DNA from: Patescibacteria group bacterium
GTDB taxonomy: Bacteria > Patescibacteriota > Minisyncoccia > Phycocordibacterales > GWA1-40-21
Direction: 5' to 3'
NCBI GenBank assembly: GCA_018971765.1
Contig: JAGXAA010000025.1
Span: 1 to 12,313 of the forward strand
Length of the DNA stretch: 12,313 nucleotides
In this document: one piece after another, positions 5,171 to 12,106 of the stretch
How positions within the stretch are numbered: the stretch's first letter is position 1
Layout: each line of letters starts with the position of its first letter
Program-made: the position numbers and the translations under genes
Notes under the pieces: generated by a model
The model's input: the letters and a program-made list of their open reading frames with translations, nothing else
Told to the model about the DNA's origin: nothing
Database searches by the model: none

Positions 5171-5791
5171 ATGAACATAATCGCCCCAATTTTCTTGATT
5201 TTAGCTTCCGTCGGCATTTTTTACGGATACGTCAATCCGAATTACCGAGGTGAAAATGTTCCCGAAAATATCCTCAAACTTATGGACGAGAGGAAGCAGT
5301 ACGCGGATGTGCTGGCTAATTCCAATAACCTAATAGCCGAGAGAAATAAGCTCGTGGATATGAGCAATCATATGTCGAGTGGCGATTTGGATCGCCTGAA
5401 AAAGCTTTTGCCGGATCATATTGACAATGTGAGACTGATAATCGACATCAACGGCATCGCCTCAAAATACGGTCTTAACATACGGGAGATAAAAATAGAC
5501 GGCGATAACGGCAATAATTCTAATAATTCAGCCAGTAATTTGAACGGCAATGTGAGCGGCGTCAGCGGTTCCAAAGCGCTCGGTCCTGATAACAATCTTT
5601 ACGGCACGCTCACTCTTAAATTCAAAATAAACGCTTCTTACGACAGATTCAGATCATTCATAACGGACATGCAAAAAAGTTTAAGGGTTATCGATATTGT
5701 TGGCGTTTCTTTTGATTCGACTGACACGGGCTATTATGATTACGGAGTGACGATAAAAACATATTGGATTAAAAATAATCAATCAAACTAA
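5171..5791 (+). CDS. pilO: PilO-like T4P alignment-complex protein
   Basis: 206 residues with one N-terminal membrane segment (about 2-20), a charged helical region (about 33-70), the PilO-like block LLPDHIDNVRLIIDINGIASKYGL (about 79-102), an Asn/Ser/Gly-rich linker (about 110-134) and a C-terminal ferredoxin-like domain (about 143-200). PilO pairs with PilN in the alignment complex outside the membrane. The low-complexity linker is longer than in typical PilO and may be flexible. Almost no cytoplasmic tail precedes the membrane segment. The gene is 4 bp from the next gene, so these two are probably one operon. The assignment rests on domain layout and position after pilN. Confidence 0.85.
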   Translation: MNIIAPIFLILASVGIFYGYVNPNYRGENVPENILKLMDERKQYADVLANSNNLIAERNKLVDMSNHMSSGDLDRLKKLLPDHIDNVRLIIDINGIASKYGLNIREIKIDGDNGNNSNNSASNLNGNVSGVSGSKALGPDNNLYGTLTLKFKINASYDRFRSFITDMQKSLRVIDIVGVSFDSTDTGYYDYGVTIKTYWIKNNQSN

Positions 5792-5795
5792 TAAA

Positions 5796-6134
5796 ATGTT
5801 CAAAAATAATAAAGTAACACTTCTGATTCTGCTGATCATAGCGGCTTTTGTCGGATACAATTATTTTCTTAAAAAAGACAAACCGACTAACGGCGATCTG
5901 GCGGTTGAATCGCAACAACAAGACCAAAACGGCCAGCCGGCAATCGGCAAAGATCTTATGGCGGCTCTTTTCAAGCTTAAATCTTTGACTATTGACGATA
6001 CTTTTTTTAAAGATCCGATTTTCAACAGCTTGACCGACTTCACCGTTCAGATAGCTCCGCAGGAGGTGGGAAGGAATAATCCTTTTTCTTCGGTTGGCGG
6101 AGCGTCAGTCATCAGGTCGGGCAAGGGTCTTTAA
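5796..6134 (+). CDS. small membrane protein in PilP position
   Basis: 112 residues with a single N-terminal membrane segment (about 7-24), a Gln/Asn-rich polar linker (about 29-50) and a short C-terminal region with FNSLTDFTV (76-84) and VGRNNPF (91-97). It starts 4 bp after pilO and precedes pilB, exactly where pilP lies in classical loci. The RNNPF motif recalls the R-(D)-PF element near the start of mature PilP proteins, but the protein is shorter, ends soon after the motif and has no lipobox cysteine. No pilQ secretin follows, so it could not bind the usual outer-membrane partner. I call it a PilP-position protein, not a proven homologue. Confidence 0.7.
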   Translation: MFKNNKVTLLILLIIAAFVGYNYFLKKDKPTNGDLAVESQQQDQNGQPAIGKDLMAALFKLKSLTIDDTFFKDPIFNSLTDFTVQIAPQEVGRNNPFSSVGGASVIRSGKGL

Positions 6135-6184
6135 CGATCTGTCCGGCCCCAAGATAATGATCGGTTCAAGGTTTGAAAATTAAA

Positions 6185-6199
6185 GCGAAAATAATTCGC
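6185..6199. other. small hairpin in the spacer before pilB
   Basis: GCGAA-AATAA-TTCGC folds as a 5-bp stem in the 103-bp spacer between the PilP-position gene and pilB. There is no T-run and no clear promoter; the TATAGC near 6230 is too close to the ATG. Confidence 0.3.
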
Positions 6200-6237
6200 C
6201 GGTTTAGCGGGATGGGTTCAAATAATCACTATAGCAA

Positions 6238-7968
6238 ATGAGCATTTTAGAAGCGCTGGCAAACAAAAATATAATAAAGGCGGAAGATGTCGATAAAATA
6301 AAAGAAGAGATTGAATCTTCCGGAAAAGGAGCGGAAGAAATCCTTTCCGAGATGGGGATTGAAGATGATGAAATTTTGGCGGCCTACGGAGATTATTACA
6401 GGATTCCCACTAGAAAGCTTGAGAAACAAGACATCTCTTTTTCTCTTCTCAAATACATACCCGAGGAATCGGCCGCTCATTATAATATCGTTCCGATAGA
6501 TTTGAAGGACGGCGTTCTTGAGATTGGCATAGTCAATCCGGATAATATTGAAGCGAGAGACGCTTTGAATTTCATCGCCTCAAAACTGAATATTCCGTTC
6601 AAGGTTTTTCTGATTTCAAAGATTGATTTTGACAATGTGATCAAAGCTTACAAAGGACTTTCCGGCGAAGTGACAAAAGCGCTGTCGGATTTGGAAGCGG
6701 ATCTTTCTTCCGATCTGAAAGAAATCGAGATGATAAAGGATGAAGGCGAATCTTCCGATTCCAAAGAAAAAACTGAAACCAAGATTATTGAAGACGCGCC
6801 CGTGACAAAGATTGTTGCCACGGTGCTTCGTTACGCCGCGGACGGAAACGCTTCCGATGTGCACATAGAACATATGCGCGAAAGGGTAAGAGTGAGATTT
6901 CGCGTTGACGGAGTGCTGAACACAAGTCTCGTCCTTCCCGCCGCCGTCCATCAAGCCGTTATCGCGAGAATAAAGGTTTTGTCGAATATGAAGTTGGACG
7001 AGAAACGGAAACCGCAGGACGGCAGATTCAGCGCGAAGATATCAGGCAGGAAAATTGACCTTCGCGTGTCCACTTTTCCGGCTTATTTCGGGGAAAAAGT
7101 CGTGATGAGAATTCTTGACCAAGAAAAAGGCGTTCAGCCGCTTGAATCTCTCGGGCTTTCAAAAAGAAATTTGGAATTGGTGCGGGAAGCTTTGGCCAAG
7201 CCATACGGACTTATACTCATATCCGGTCCCACGGGTTCGGGCAAAACCACGACGCTTTACTCAATGCTCAATGAAATGGACAGAGAAGAGCTCAATGTCT
7301 TGAGTCTTGAAGATCCCATTGAATACAATATTGAAGGCGTGAGCCAGTCTCAAGTTCGTCCGGATATCGGATACACTTTTGCGGCGGGATTGAGAACGAC
7401 TCTTCGCCAAGACCCCGATGTGATAATGGTGGGCGAGATAAGAGACAAAGAGACGGCGGAACTTGCCGTCCAAGCCGCTCTTACAGGACATCTTGTTTTT
7501 TCAACCATCCACACCAACACTTCCACGGGCGTCATACCTCGGCTCATTGATATGGGGGTTGACCCGTATCTTATCGCTCCCACCCTTATTCTTACGATGG
7601 CTCAACGGCTCGTGAATCTTTTGTGCGTCGGTTCAGGAAAACAAATATCCGCGCAGGGCAGCGTCAAAGCTCTTATCGAGCGTCAATTCAGCGATTTGCC
7701 GGAAGAATTCAGAAAGGAAATACCGCCGGCGGATTATGTCTATGAGAAAACGCTTTCTCCGACGTGTCCGAGCGGCACTCGAGGAAGGATCGCCGTTTTC
7801 GAGGCTTTCAAAATGGACAGCGATGTTGAAAATCTGATTCTTACGAACCCCATTGAATCGGCCATCGTGAAAGTTCTGCGAAAAAAAGGGATGCTCACTA
7901 TGAAGGAAGACGGCATTATTAAAGCGTTGAACAAACTTATCCCCTTTGAAGAGGTTGCCAATCTATAG
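6238..7968 (+). CDS. pilB: PilB, T4P extension ATPase (GspE/PulE family)
   Basis: 576 residues, normal PilB size. The N-terminal MshEN-type domain (about 1-140) is followed by an acidic linker (about 145-185), the N2 domain, and the hexameric ATPase core. The core has Walker A GPTGSGKTTT (330-339), Walker B DPDVIMVGEIRD (392-403) and His box HLVFSTIHTNTS (418-429). It powers pilus extension at the cytoplasmic face by turning PilC. The C-terminal zinc knuckle normally has two CxxC pairs, but here only C463 and C510 remain (LLCVGSGK, PTCPSGTRGR), so zinc is probably not bound. The start ATG lacks a Shine-Dalgarno. The MshEN domain binds c-di-GMP in some PilB/MshE proteins, but I cannot confirm the binding residues here. 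Confidence 0.96.
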   Translation: MSILEALANKNIIKAEDVDKIKEEIESSGKGAEEILSEMGIEDDEILAAYGDYYRIPTRKLEKQDISFSLLKYIPEESAAHYNIVPIDLKDGVLEIGIVNPDNIEARDALNFIASKLNIPFKVFLISKIDFDNVIKAYKGLSGEVTKALSDLEADLSSDLKEIEMIKDEGESSDSKEKTETKIIEDAPVTKIVATVLRYAADGNASDVHIEHMRERVRVRFRVDGVLNTSLVLPAAVHQAVIARIKVLSNMKLDEKRKPQDGRFSAKISGRKIDLRVSTFPAYFGEKVVMRILDQEKGVQPLESLGLSKRNLELVREALAKPYGLILISGPTGSGKTTTLYSMLNEMDREELNVLSLEDPIEYNIEGVSQSQVRPDIGYTFAAGLRTTLRQDPDVIMVGEIRDKETAELAVQAALTGHLVFSTIHTNTSTGVIPRLIDMGVDPYLIAPTLILTMAQRLVNLLCVGSGKQISAQGSVKALIERQFSDLPEEFRKEIPPADYVYEKTLSPTCPSGTRGRIAVFEAFKMDSDVENLILTNPIESAIVKVLRKKGMLTMKEDGIIKALNKLIPFEEVANL

Positions 7969-7974
7969 TATAAT
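7945..7974 (+). promoter_or_regulatory. candidate promoter of the receiver-pilT pair
   Basis: TTTGAA (7945-7950) and TATAAT (7969-7974) are 18 nt apart and overlap the 3' end of pilB. Transcription would start about 11 nt before the receiver ATG. This would allow the receiver and pilT to be made independently of pilB. Confidence 0.5.
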
Positions 7975-7991
7975 TTTTTAAACTGTCATTT

Positions 7992-8393
7992 ATGGATATG
8001 GAAAAAAAGAAACAAAAAGTGCTGATAGTCGACGATGACCAGTTTCTCATCAATATGTATTCTTTGAAATTCAGCAATGAAGGGTTTGAAGTGAGCTCGG
8101 CGACTAAAGGAGAAGAATCTTTGGACAAGCTTCGCGGCGGTCTTGAGCCCGATATAATTCTGCTTGACGTGGTGATGCCTTCGCTTGGCGGCATCGGTAT
8201 TCTGGAAAAGATAAGGCGGGAGAAACTTGCGGAGAAATCATTCGTCATAATGCTGACCAATCAGGGGGATAGATCCGACATTGACCAAGCGAACAAACTC
8301 GGAGTTGACGGCTACATAGTCAAAGCGACAAGCACACCTTCCGGAGTCGTGGAAGAAGTTATGAATATATATAATAGAGTCAAAAATAATTAA
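7992..8393 (+). CDS. stand-alone CheY-like response regulator receiver
   Basis: 133 residues, only a receiver domain. All key residues are present: acidic pair D14/D15 (LIVDDDQF), phospho-acceptor D59 (ILLDVVMP), T89 (IMLTNQG) and K111 (GYIVKAT). It should therefore be phosphorylated by a histidine kinase and act through protein contact, as CheY, PilG or PilH do. It lies between the extension and retraction ATPase genes with a 1-bp gap to pilT, so it is almost certainly cotranscribed with pilT and may bias pilus extension or retraction. No kinase gene is in the window, so the partner is unknown. A second in-frame ATG at 7998 is an alternative start. The function in pilus control is inferred from position. 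Confidence 0.93.
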   Translation: MDMEKKKQKVLIVDDDQFLINMYSLKFSNEGFEVSSATKGEESLDKLRGGLEPDIILLDVVMPSLGGIGILEKIRREKLAEKSFVIMLTNQGDRSDIDQANKLGVDGYIVKATSTPSGVVEEVMNIYNRVKNN

Positions 8394-8394
8394 A

Positions 8395-9489
8395 ATGGAA
8401 AAAGATTACAAAAGAGAGCTTGAAGATCTCATGATGATTGTCATAAACGAAGGCGGCTCCGACCTTCTTATGTCCGAAGGCAGACATCCGACAATACGGG
8501 TTTCAGGTTTTCTCATTCCTTTGGTTCGAAAGCCTATTTTTTCAAAAGACGACACTTACGGCATTTTGGGAGAGCTTTTGAATTCGGCCAATAAGGAGCT
8601 TTTTTTGAAAAATAAAGAGATAGATTTTTCTTATGATTATTCGGGGGACGGAGGAGCGCCTAAGGTGAAGACAGGCGCTCGCTTCAGGGGAAACTGTTAC
8701 TTTCAGCGGGGAAGCGTGAGCATCGCTCTCCGTCTAATACCGAAAAAAATCCTCACTCCGGCGGAGCTCAATCTTCCTCCGATTCTGGAAACATTCACTA
8801 AAAAGCAGCAGGGATTTTTCCTTGTGGTGGGGCCGGTCGGGCACGGGAAGACGACGACTCTCGCGTCTCTTATCAATGTTATTAACGAAGACCGCGCCGA
8901 GCACATCATCACGATTGAGGACCCTATCGAATACATTTACGAACAAAAAAAGTCGATTATAGATCAGAGGGAAATAAGGGTTGACACCAAAGATTTTCCG
9001 ACCGCTTTGAAAAGCGTTTTTCGGGAAGACGTCGATGTCGTCCTCGTTGGAGAGATGCGGGAAGTTGAAACCATATCAACGGCAGTCACGGCGGCTGAAA
9101 CCGGTCACCTCGTATTTTCCACGCTTCACACCAACAACGCTTCGCAGACTATCGACCGAATCATAGATTCTTTTCCGGCGGCTCAGCAAGACCAGATAAG
9201 AATCCAGCTTGCCGGAAGTTTGATGGGCATTCTTTCGCAACGGTTGATACCGAGAATTTCCGGAGGGCTGATTCCGGCCCACGAGCTTCTCATAAACAAC
9301 AACGCCGTGTCAAATCTTATCAGAGAAAGAAGGACTCATGAGATCAACACTGTCATTGAGACCAGTTCGCAGGAAGGAATGATCGATATGAACAGATCTT
9401 TGGCCGATCTGGCGCGAAGAGGAGAGATAACCATAGAGAATGCTTATTTGCACTCTCTCAATTCAAGGGCGCTGGAGAGTCTTATTTGA
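8395..9489 (+). CDS. pilT: PilT, T4P retraction ATPase
   Basis: 364 residues, typical PilT length. The N-terminal PAS-like domain (about 1-115) is followed by the ATPase core. Walker A is GPVGHGKTTT (146-155), with His in place of the usual Ser. Walker B is VDVVLVGEMRE (213-223), ending in Glu where PilT usually has Asp. The His box is HLVFSTLHTNN (238-248), and the PilT signature near AIRNLIRE appears as AVSNLIRERRT (304-314). This combination separates it from PilB. It would depolymerise the pilus at the membrane base, powering twitching or DNA uptake. The ATG comes 1 bp after the receiver gene. The stop at 9489 is followed by a repeat array before pilC. Confidence 0.95.
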   Translation: MEKDYKRELEDLMMIVINEGGSDLLMSEGRHPTIRVSGFLIPLVRKPIFSKDDTYGILGELLNSANKELFLKNKEIDFSYDYSGDGGAPKVKTGARFRGNCYFQRGSVSIALRLIPKKILTPAELNLPPILETFTKKQQGFFLVVGPVGHGKTTTLASLINVINEDRAEHIITIEDPIEYIYEQKKSIIDQREIRVDTKDFPTALKSVFREDVDVVLVGEMREVETISTAVTAAETGHLVFSTLHTNNASQTIDRIIDSFPAAQQDQIRIQLAGSLMGILSQRLIPRISGGLIPAHELLINNNAVSNLIRERRTHEINTVIETSSQEGMIDMNRSLADLARRGEITIENAYLHSLNSRALESLI

Positions 9490-9493
9490 AGAA

Positions 9494-9578
9494 GGTTATA
9501 GGTTTTAGTTTATAGGTTATAGTAAGAAAAATCTTATCCTAAAACCTAAAACCTAAAACCTAAAACCTAAAACCTAAA
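9494..9578 (+). repeat. CCTAAAA tandem array with upstream inverted units
   Basis: Five exact CCTAAAA units (9538-9572) plus a partial CCTAAA (9573-9578) end 1 bp before the pilC ATG. Upstream, GGTTATAGG (9494-9502) and GGTTATAG (9515-9522) flank AGGTTTTAG (9501-9509), the reverse complement of the array unit. The transcript could therefore fold the array back and cover the start. There is no Shine-Dalgarno in between. Confidence 0.9.
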
Positions 9579-9579
9579 C

Positions 9580-10785
9580 ATGTTATTTAATTACAAAGCG
9601 TTAGATGAAAAAGGCGAGGAAAAGGCGGGTTCTATTGAAGCCTTAAATATCGACATAGCCATAAATTCGCTTCAAAAGCGGGGGCTTATCATTTCCCAAA
9701 TAAAAGACGCCGACGGCGGTTCGCTCTTTGAGAGGAAATTTTCTTTTTTCAGTCAAGTCTCAAATAAAGACATAGTCATTCTTTCCCGCCAGATAGCCAC
9801 GATGTTTGAAGCTCAAGTTTCGGCGCTCCGAGTTTTCCAGCTTATCGGAAGCCAAATTCAAAAGCCTTCGCTAAGAAAGGTGATTGCTGAAGTGGCTTCC
9901 GACATCCAAGGCGGCAGTTCCATTTCAGACGCTCTCTACAAGCATCACAGAGTCTTCTCCGATTTCTACGTCAATATGGTTCGTTCAGGCGAGGAATCCG
10001 GCAAGCTTGACCAAACTTTTCTCTTTCTGGCTGACTACTTGGACAGGTCGTACGAAATCACGTCAAAAGTGAAAAACGCTTTGGTTTACCCGATATTTAT
10101 CGTTTTCACTTTCCTTGCGGTTATGATTCTTATGTTTACGGCAGTCATTCCCAAAATAAGCGCCATCCTCGTTGATTCGGGGCAGAAAATACCGAGTTAC
10201 ACGAAAGTTGTTATGGGCATAAGCAATTTCTTGGTGAATTACGGAGTGTTTCTTCTTATCCTCCTCGTCATTTCTTCCTTTTTCTTTTACAGATACGGGC
10301 GCACAAGGGAAGGCAGGCTTGCGATTGACAAATTCAAGCTGTCAATTCCGCTTGCCAATGATTTGTTCAGAAAACTTTATCTCTCCCGTTTTTCCGACAA
10401 TATGAACACTATGCTTACGAGCGGAATTTCAATGTTGAGGGGGCTCGAGCTCACTTCCAAAGTCATCGGCAATGAAGTTTACAGGGAAATTCTGGAGAAT
10501 TCGGTGGAATCGGTTAAAGGAGGAAGTTCTCTCTCCGATTCTCTCGCAAGACAGTCGGAAATTCCGGGTATTCTGATACAGATGATCAAGATAGGAGAAG
10601 AAACGGGGCAGTTGGGAAGCATACTGAAAACTTTGTCCAATTTTTATCGCAGGGAAGTGATAAACTCCGTCGATACGATCGTCGGACTCATTGAGCCGAT
10701 TATGATTGTTACTCTGGGCGCGGGTGTCGGCATCCTTCTGTCTTCCGTCCTCATCCCCATTTACAATATTTCTTCGGCGATGTAG
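9580..10785 (+). CDS. pilC: PilC, T4P inner-membrane platform protein
   Basis: 401 residues, the standard size. The N-terminal cytoplasmic segment LFNYKALDEKGEEKAG opens the family. Two T2SSF repeats follow (about 66-190 and 268-395), each with the conserved G-E-E-S/T-G motif: GEESGKLD (about 137-144) and GEETGQLG (about 329-336). Three membrane segments are visible (about 166-190, 218-238, 371-396). PilC is turned by PilB or PilT and inserts or removes pilins at the base. The ATG sits immediately after a 7-bp tandem repeat with no ribosome site, so initiation may depend on coupling or on the repeat length. The protein itself shows no defect. Confidence 0.96.
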   Translation: MLFNYKALDEKGEEKAGSIEALNIDIAINSLQKRGLIISQIKDADGGSLFERKFSFFSQVSNKDIVILSRQIATMFEAQVSALRVFQLIGSQIQKPSLRKVIAEVASDIQGGSSISDALYKHHRVFSDFYVNMVRSGEESGKLDQTFLFLADYLDRSYEITSKVKNALVYPIFIVFTFLAVMILMFTAVIPKISAILVDSGQKIPSYTKVVMGISNFLVNYGVFLLILLVISSFFFYRYGRTREGRLAIDKFKLSIPLANDLFRKLYLSRFSDNMNTMLTSGISMLRGLELTSKVIGNEVYREILENSVESVKGGSSLSDSLARQSEIPGILIQMIKIGEETGQLGSILKTLSNFYRREVINSVDTIVGLIEPIMIVTLGAGVGILLSSVLIPIYNISSAM

Positions 10786-10787
10786 GC

Positions 10788-10891
10788 AACTAGGTTATAG
10801 GTCCTAGTGGCTAGGGGTTAGAAAGAGAGCAACAAAATGTTCGGCTTCTGATTTTTACTAATCACTAGAAACTAGCCACTATAACCTAGTT
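10788..10891. repeat. inverted repeat after pilC
   Basis: AACTAGGTTATAG (10788-10800) is the reverse complement of 10879-10891. TAGTGGCTAG just inside is matched by CTAGCCACT(A) at 10872-10881, the left arm having 7 extra bases (GTCCTAG). It begins 2 bp after the pilC stop. The words GGTTATAG and AGTGGCTAG recur before pilC and after pilM. No T-run follows, so a terminator role is uncertain. Confidence 0.75.
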
Positions 10892-10932
10892 TGCGGTTAT
10901 CCCCAGACGATATTTCTTGACTTTCAGATTTT

Positions 10933-10941
10933 TGATATACT
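10933..10941 (+). promoter_or_regulatory. extended -10 promoter candidate for the first pilin
   Basis: TGATATACT fits an extended -10 (TGn plus TATACT). It would start transcription near 10948, leaving a leader of about 130 nt before the pilin ATG at 11079. A TTGACT at 10917-10922 is too close (13 nt) to be its -35. Confidence 0.45.
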
Positions 10942-10950
10942 TACTTTCAT

Positions 10951-11036
10951 AAGCTTGAAAATTACCCATAGCGGGGAAGAGGTCGATTCGTCCCGAATCA
11001 TTTAAAATGACCGCGGACGAACTCTTTGCAAGCGTT
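10951..11036 (+). promoter_or_regulatory. predicted structured leader RNA of the first pilin gene
   Basis: The leader can fold as one long structure. AAGCTTG (10951-10957) pairs with CAAGC-g-TT (11029-11036), AAGAG (10977-10981) with CTCTT (11022-11026), and TTCGTCC (10987-10993) with GGACGAA (11015-11021). It is capped by TCATT-TAA-AATGA (10998-11010), with a small CCC/GGG arm near 10965-10976. A competing hairpin GATTCG-TCC-CGAATC (10985-10999) uses the same bases. A T-run follows (11035-11039). I do not recognise it as a known riboswitch. Confidence 0.5.
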
Positions 11037-11054
11037 TTTAAAAAAAATTATTAA
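11007..11054 (+). CDS. possible leader peptide inside the pilin leader
   Basis: ATG at 11007 opens 15 codons (MTADELFASVFKKNY) ending in TAA at 11054, 24 bp before the pilin ATG. It has no Shine-Dalgarno, and its start codon lies in the apical hairpin of the predicted leader structure. It may be chance; if translated, it would disturb the leader fold. Confidence 0.15.
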   Translation: MTADELFASVFKKNY

Positions 11055-11078
11055 AATTATTAATTTATCAATTTCAAA

Positions 11079-11498
11079 ATGTTAAAAAATTCAAAAAAAG
11101 GTTTTACATTGATCGAACTTCTGGTGGTCATCGCCATTATTGGCATTCTTTCGTCAGTCGTCTTAGCGTCGCTGAACTCGGCGAGAAGCAAAGGGGCGAA
11201 CGCCGCAGTTAAATCGAACTTGACTAACATAAGGCCTCAAGCGGAAATCGTTTACGATAATGCAACTCCAAATAGTTACGCCACTGTTTGTGCAGATACA
11301 ACTGTAGTAAATGCTCTTACGGCGGCGGATTCAGCTGGAGGTGGCACCCCCCATGTATGTAATAATACAGCTACTGCGTGGGCAGCCTCGGCTAATTTGA
11401 AGGCTGCAGAAGGTGGCAATAGCTACTGGTGTGTTGACAGCACGGGTCAGTCAAAATCAACGAGTGCAAATTTGGTTGGCGGTGCTACATCTTGTTAA
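11079..11498 (+). CDS. type IV prepilin (likely major pilin)
   Basis: 139 residues. A short basic leader MLKNSKKG is followed by the class III cleavage site G8/F9 and the sequence FTLIELLVVIAIIGILSSVV, the canonical hydrophobic N-terminal helix with Glu at mature position 5 (E13). PilD would cleave and methylate it, and PilB/PilC would polymerise it. The globular part is small and rich in Ala, Ser, Thr and Asn. It contains four cysteines (71, 94, 118, 139), enough for two disulfides, the last one closing the C-terminus. It has its own long leader and a strong terminator, consistent with separate high expression, so I think it is the major pilin. It lacks the tyrosine/proline-rich insert seen in the next pilin. 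Confidence 0.93.
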   Translation: MLKNSKKGFTLIELLVVIAIIGILSSVVLASLNSARSKGANAAVKSNLTNIRPQAEIVYDNATPNSYATVCADTTVVNALTAADSAGGGTPHVCNNTATAWAASANLKAAEGGNSYWCVDSTGQSKSTSANLVGGATSC

Positions 11499-11530
11499 TA
11501 ATAGCTTATTCAGTTTGATAGTTTTAAAAT

Positions 11531-11564
11531 AACTTGGGAGCTCAACTCCCAAGTTGTTTATTTT
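11531..11564 (+). terminator. intrinsic terminator of the first pilin gene
   Basis: AACTTGGGAG (11531-11540), loop CTCAA and CTCCCAAGTT (11546-11555) form 10 perfect pairs, followed by the T-rich tract GTTTATTTTT. It lies 33 bp after the pilin stop. Confidence 0.92.
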
Positions 11565-11579
11565 TATTTGCGGATACTG

Positions 11580-11585
11580 TATAAT
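11580..11585 (+). promoter_or_regulatory. -10 box directly upstream of the second pilin
   Basis: A perfect TATAAT ends 7 bp before the ATG at 11593, so transcription would start at or next to the start codon, giving a leaderless mRNA. The nearest -35-like TTGTTT (11554-11559) has a 20-nt spacer and overlaps the terminator stem. Confidence 0.45.
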
Positions 11586-11592
11586 TTCAAGT

Positions 11593-12099
11593 ATGTATCT
11601 TCTTAAAAACCTATCACCTGAAACCCGCAACCTGAAACCCCAAAAAGGTTTTACTTTCATAGAGTTGTTGGTTGTCATCGCCGTGATAGGAATTCTTTAC
11701 GCGATAGTAATCGGTTCCATCAATAATTCAAAAGCCAAAGGCAGAGATGTAAAAAGAATAGGCGACATAAGCGTTATCCAGCTCGCCCTTGAAAGATATT
11801 ATGACGAAAATAGCTCGTATCCGACTTCACTGTCCGCTTTTTCGACAGACAGCTCGGTGCCGGCCAATGACCCTCAAGGCAATAATTATCTCTATGTAGC
11901 CGCCACTGATTCCGGTCTAGTCAAGAGTTGCGTTACCTCTCCAACCGATTGTCAATATTATCATCTTGGCGCCACGCTTGAACTGTATAATAGCGTGCTA
12001 GCCGATGACGCGGACAAAAATTCCGCACCAATAGGCGGCTTTAACGGCAGAGATGATATCGCTGGTCCTTTCGTATACGATGTCGTTCCAAAGTTTTAG
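11593..12099 (+). CDS. type IV prepilin or pseudopilin (minor pilin)
   Basis: 168 residues from the ATG at 11593. An upstream TTG at 11554 is in frame, but it falls in the terminator of the previous gene and adds 13 hydrophobic residues, so it is rejected. The cleavage site is G19/F20 in KGFTFIELLVVIAVIGILYA, with E24 as mature Glu5. The GRDVKRIGDISVIQLALERYYDENSSYP region (about 50-77) resembles GspG-type pseudopilins. Two cysteines (113, 120) could form one disulfide loop. The 19-residue leader is long, and codons 8-16 are made of two copies of ACCTGAAACCC (11616-11626, 11630-11640). It is probably a minor or priming pilin. Confidence 0.9.
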   Translation: MYLLKNLSPETRNLKPQKGFTFIELLVVIAVIGILYAIVIGSINNSKAKGRDVKRIGDISVIQLALERYYDENSSYPTSLSAFSTDSSVPANDPQGNNYLYVAATDSGLVKSCVTSPTDCQYYHLGATLELYNSVLADDADKNSAPIGGFNGRDDIAGPFVYDVVPKF

Positions 12100-12106
12100 A
12101 AATTAC

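Noticed and set aside
6230..6235. TATAGC as pilB promoter
   Set aside because: It lies only a few bases from the ATG, so the transcript would start inside the coding region.
6616..6954. Minus-strand ORFs opposite pilB and other pilus genes
   Set aside because: They are shadows of strongly supported plus-strand genes, with no start signal or recognisable product.
9538..9578. CRISPR array or telomere-like end
   Set aside because: Units are 7 bp with no spacers, and genes continue on both sides, so it is a simple tandem repeat.
10917..10941. TTGACT as -35 with TATACT as -10 for the first pilin
   Set aside because: The spacer is only 13 nt; the extended -10 without a -35 fits better.
11554..11592. 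TTG start adding 13 residues to the second pilin
   Set aside because: It overlaps the terminator stem of the first pilin and the -10 box, and would put a hydrophobic stretch before the basic leader.
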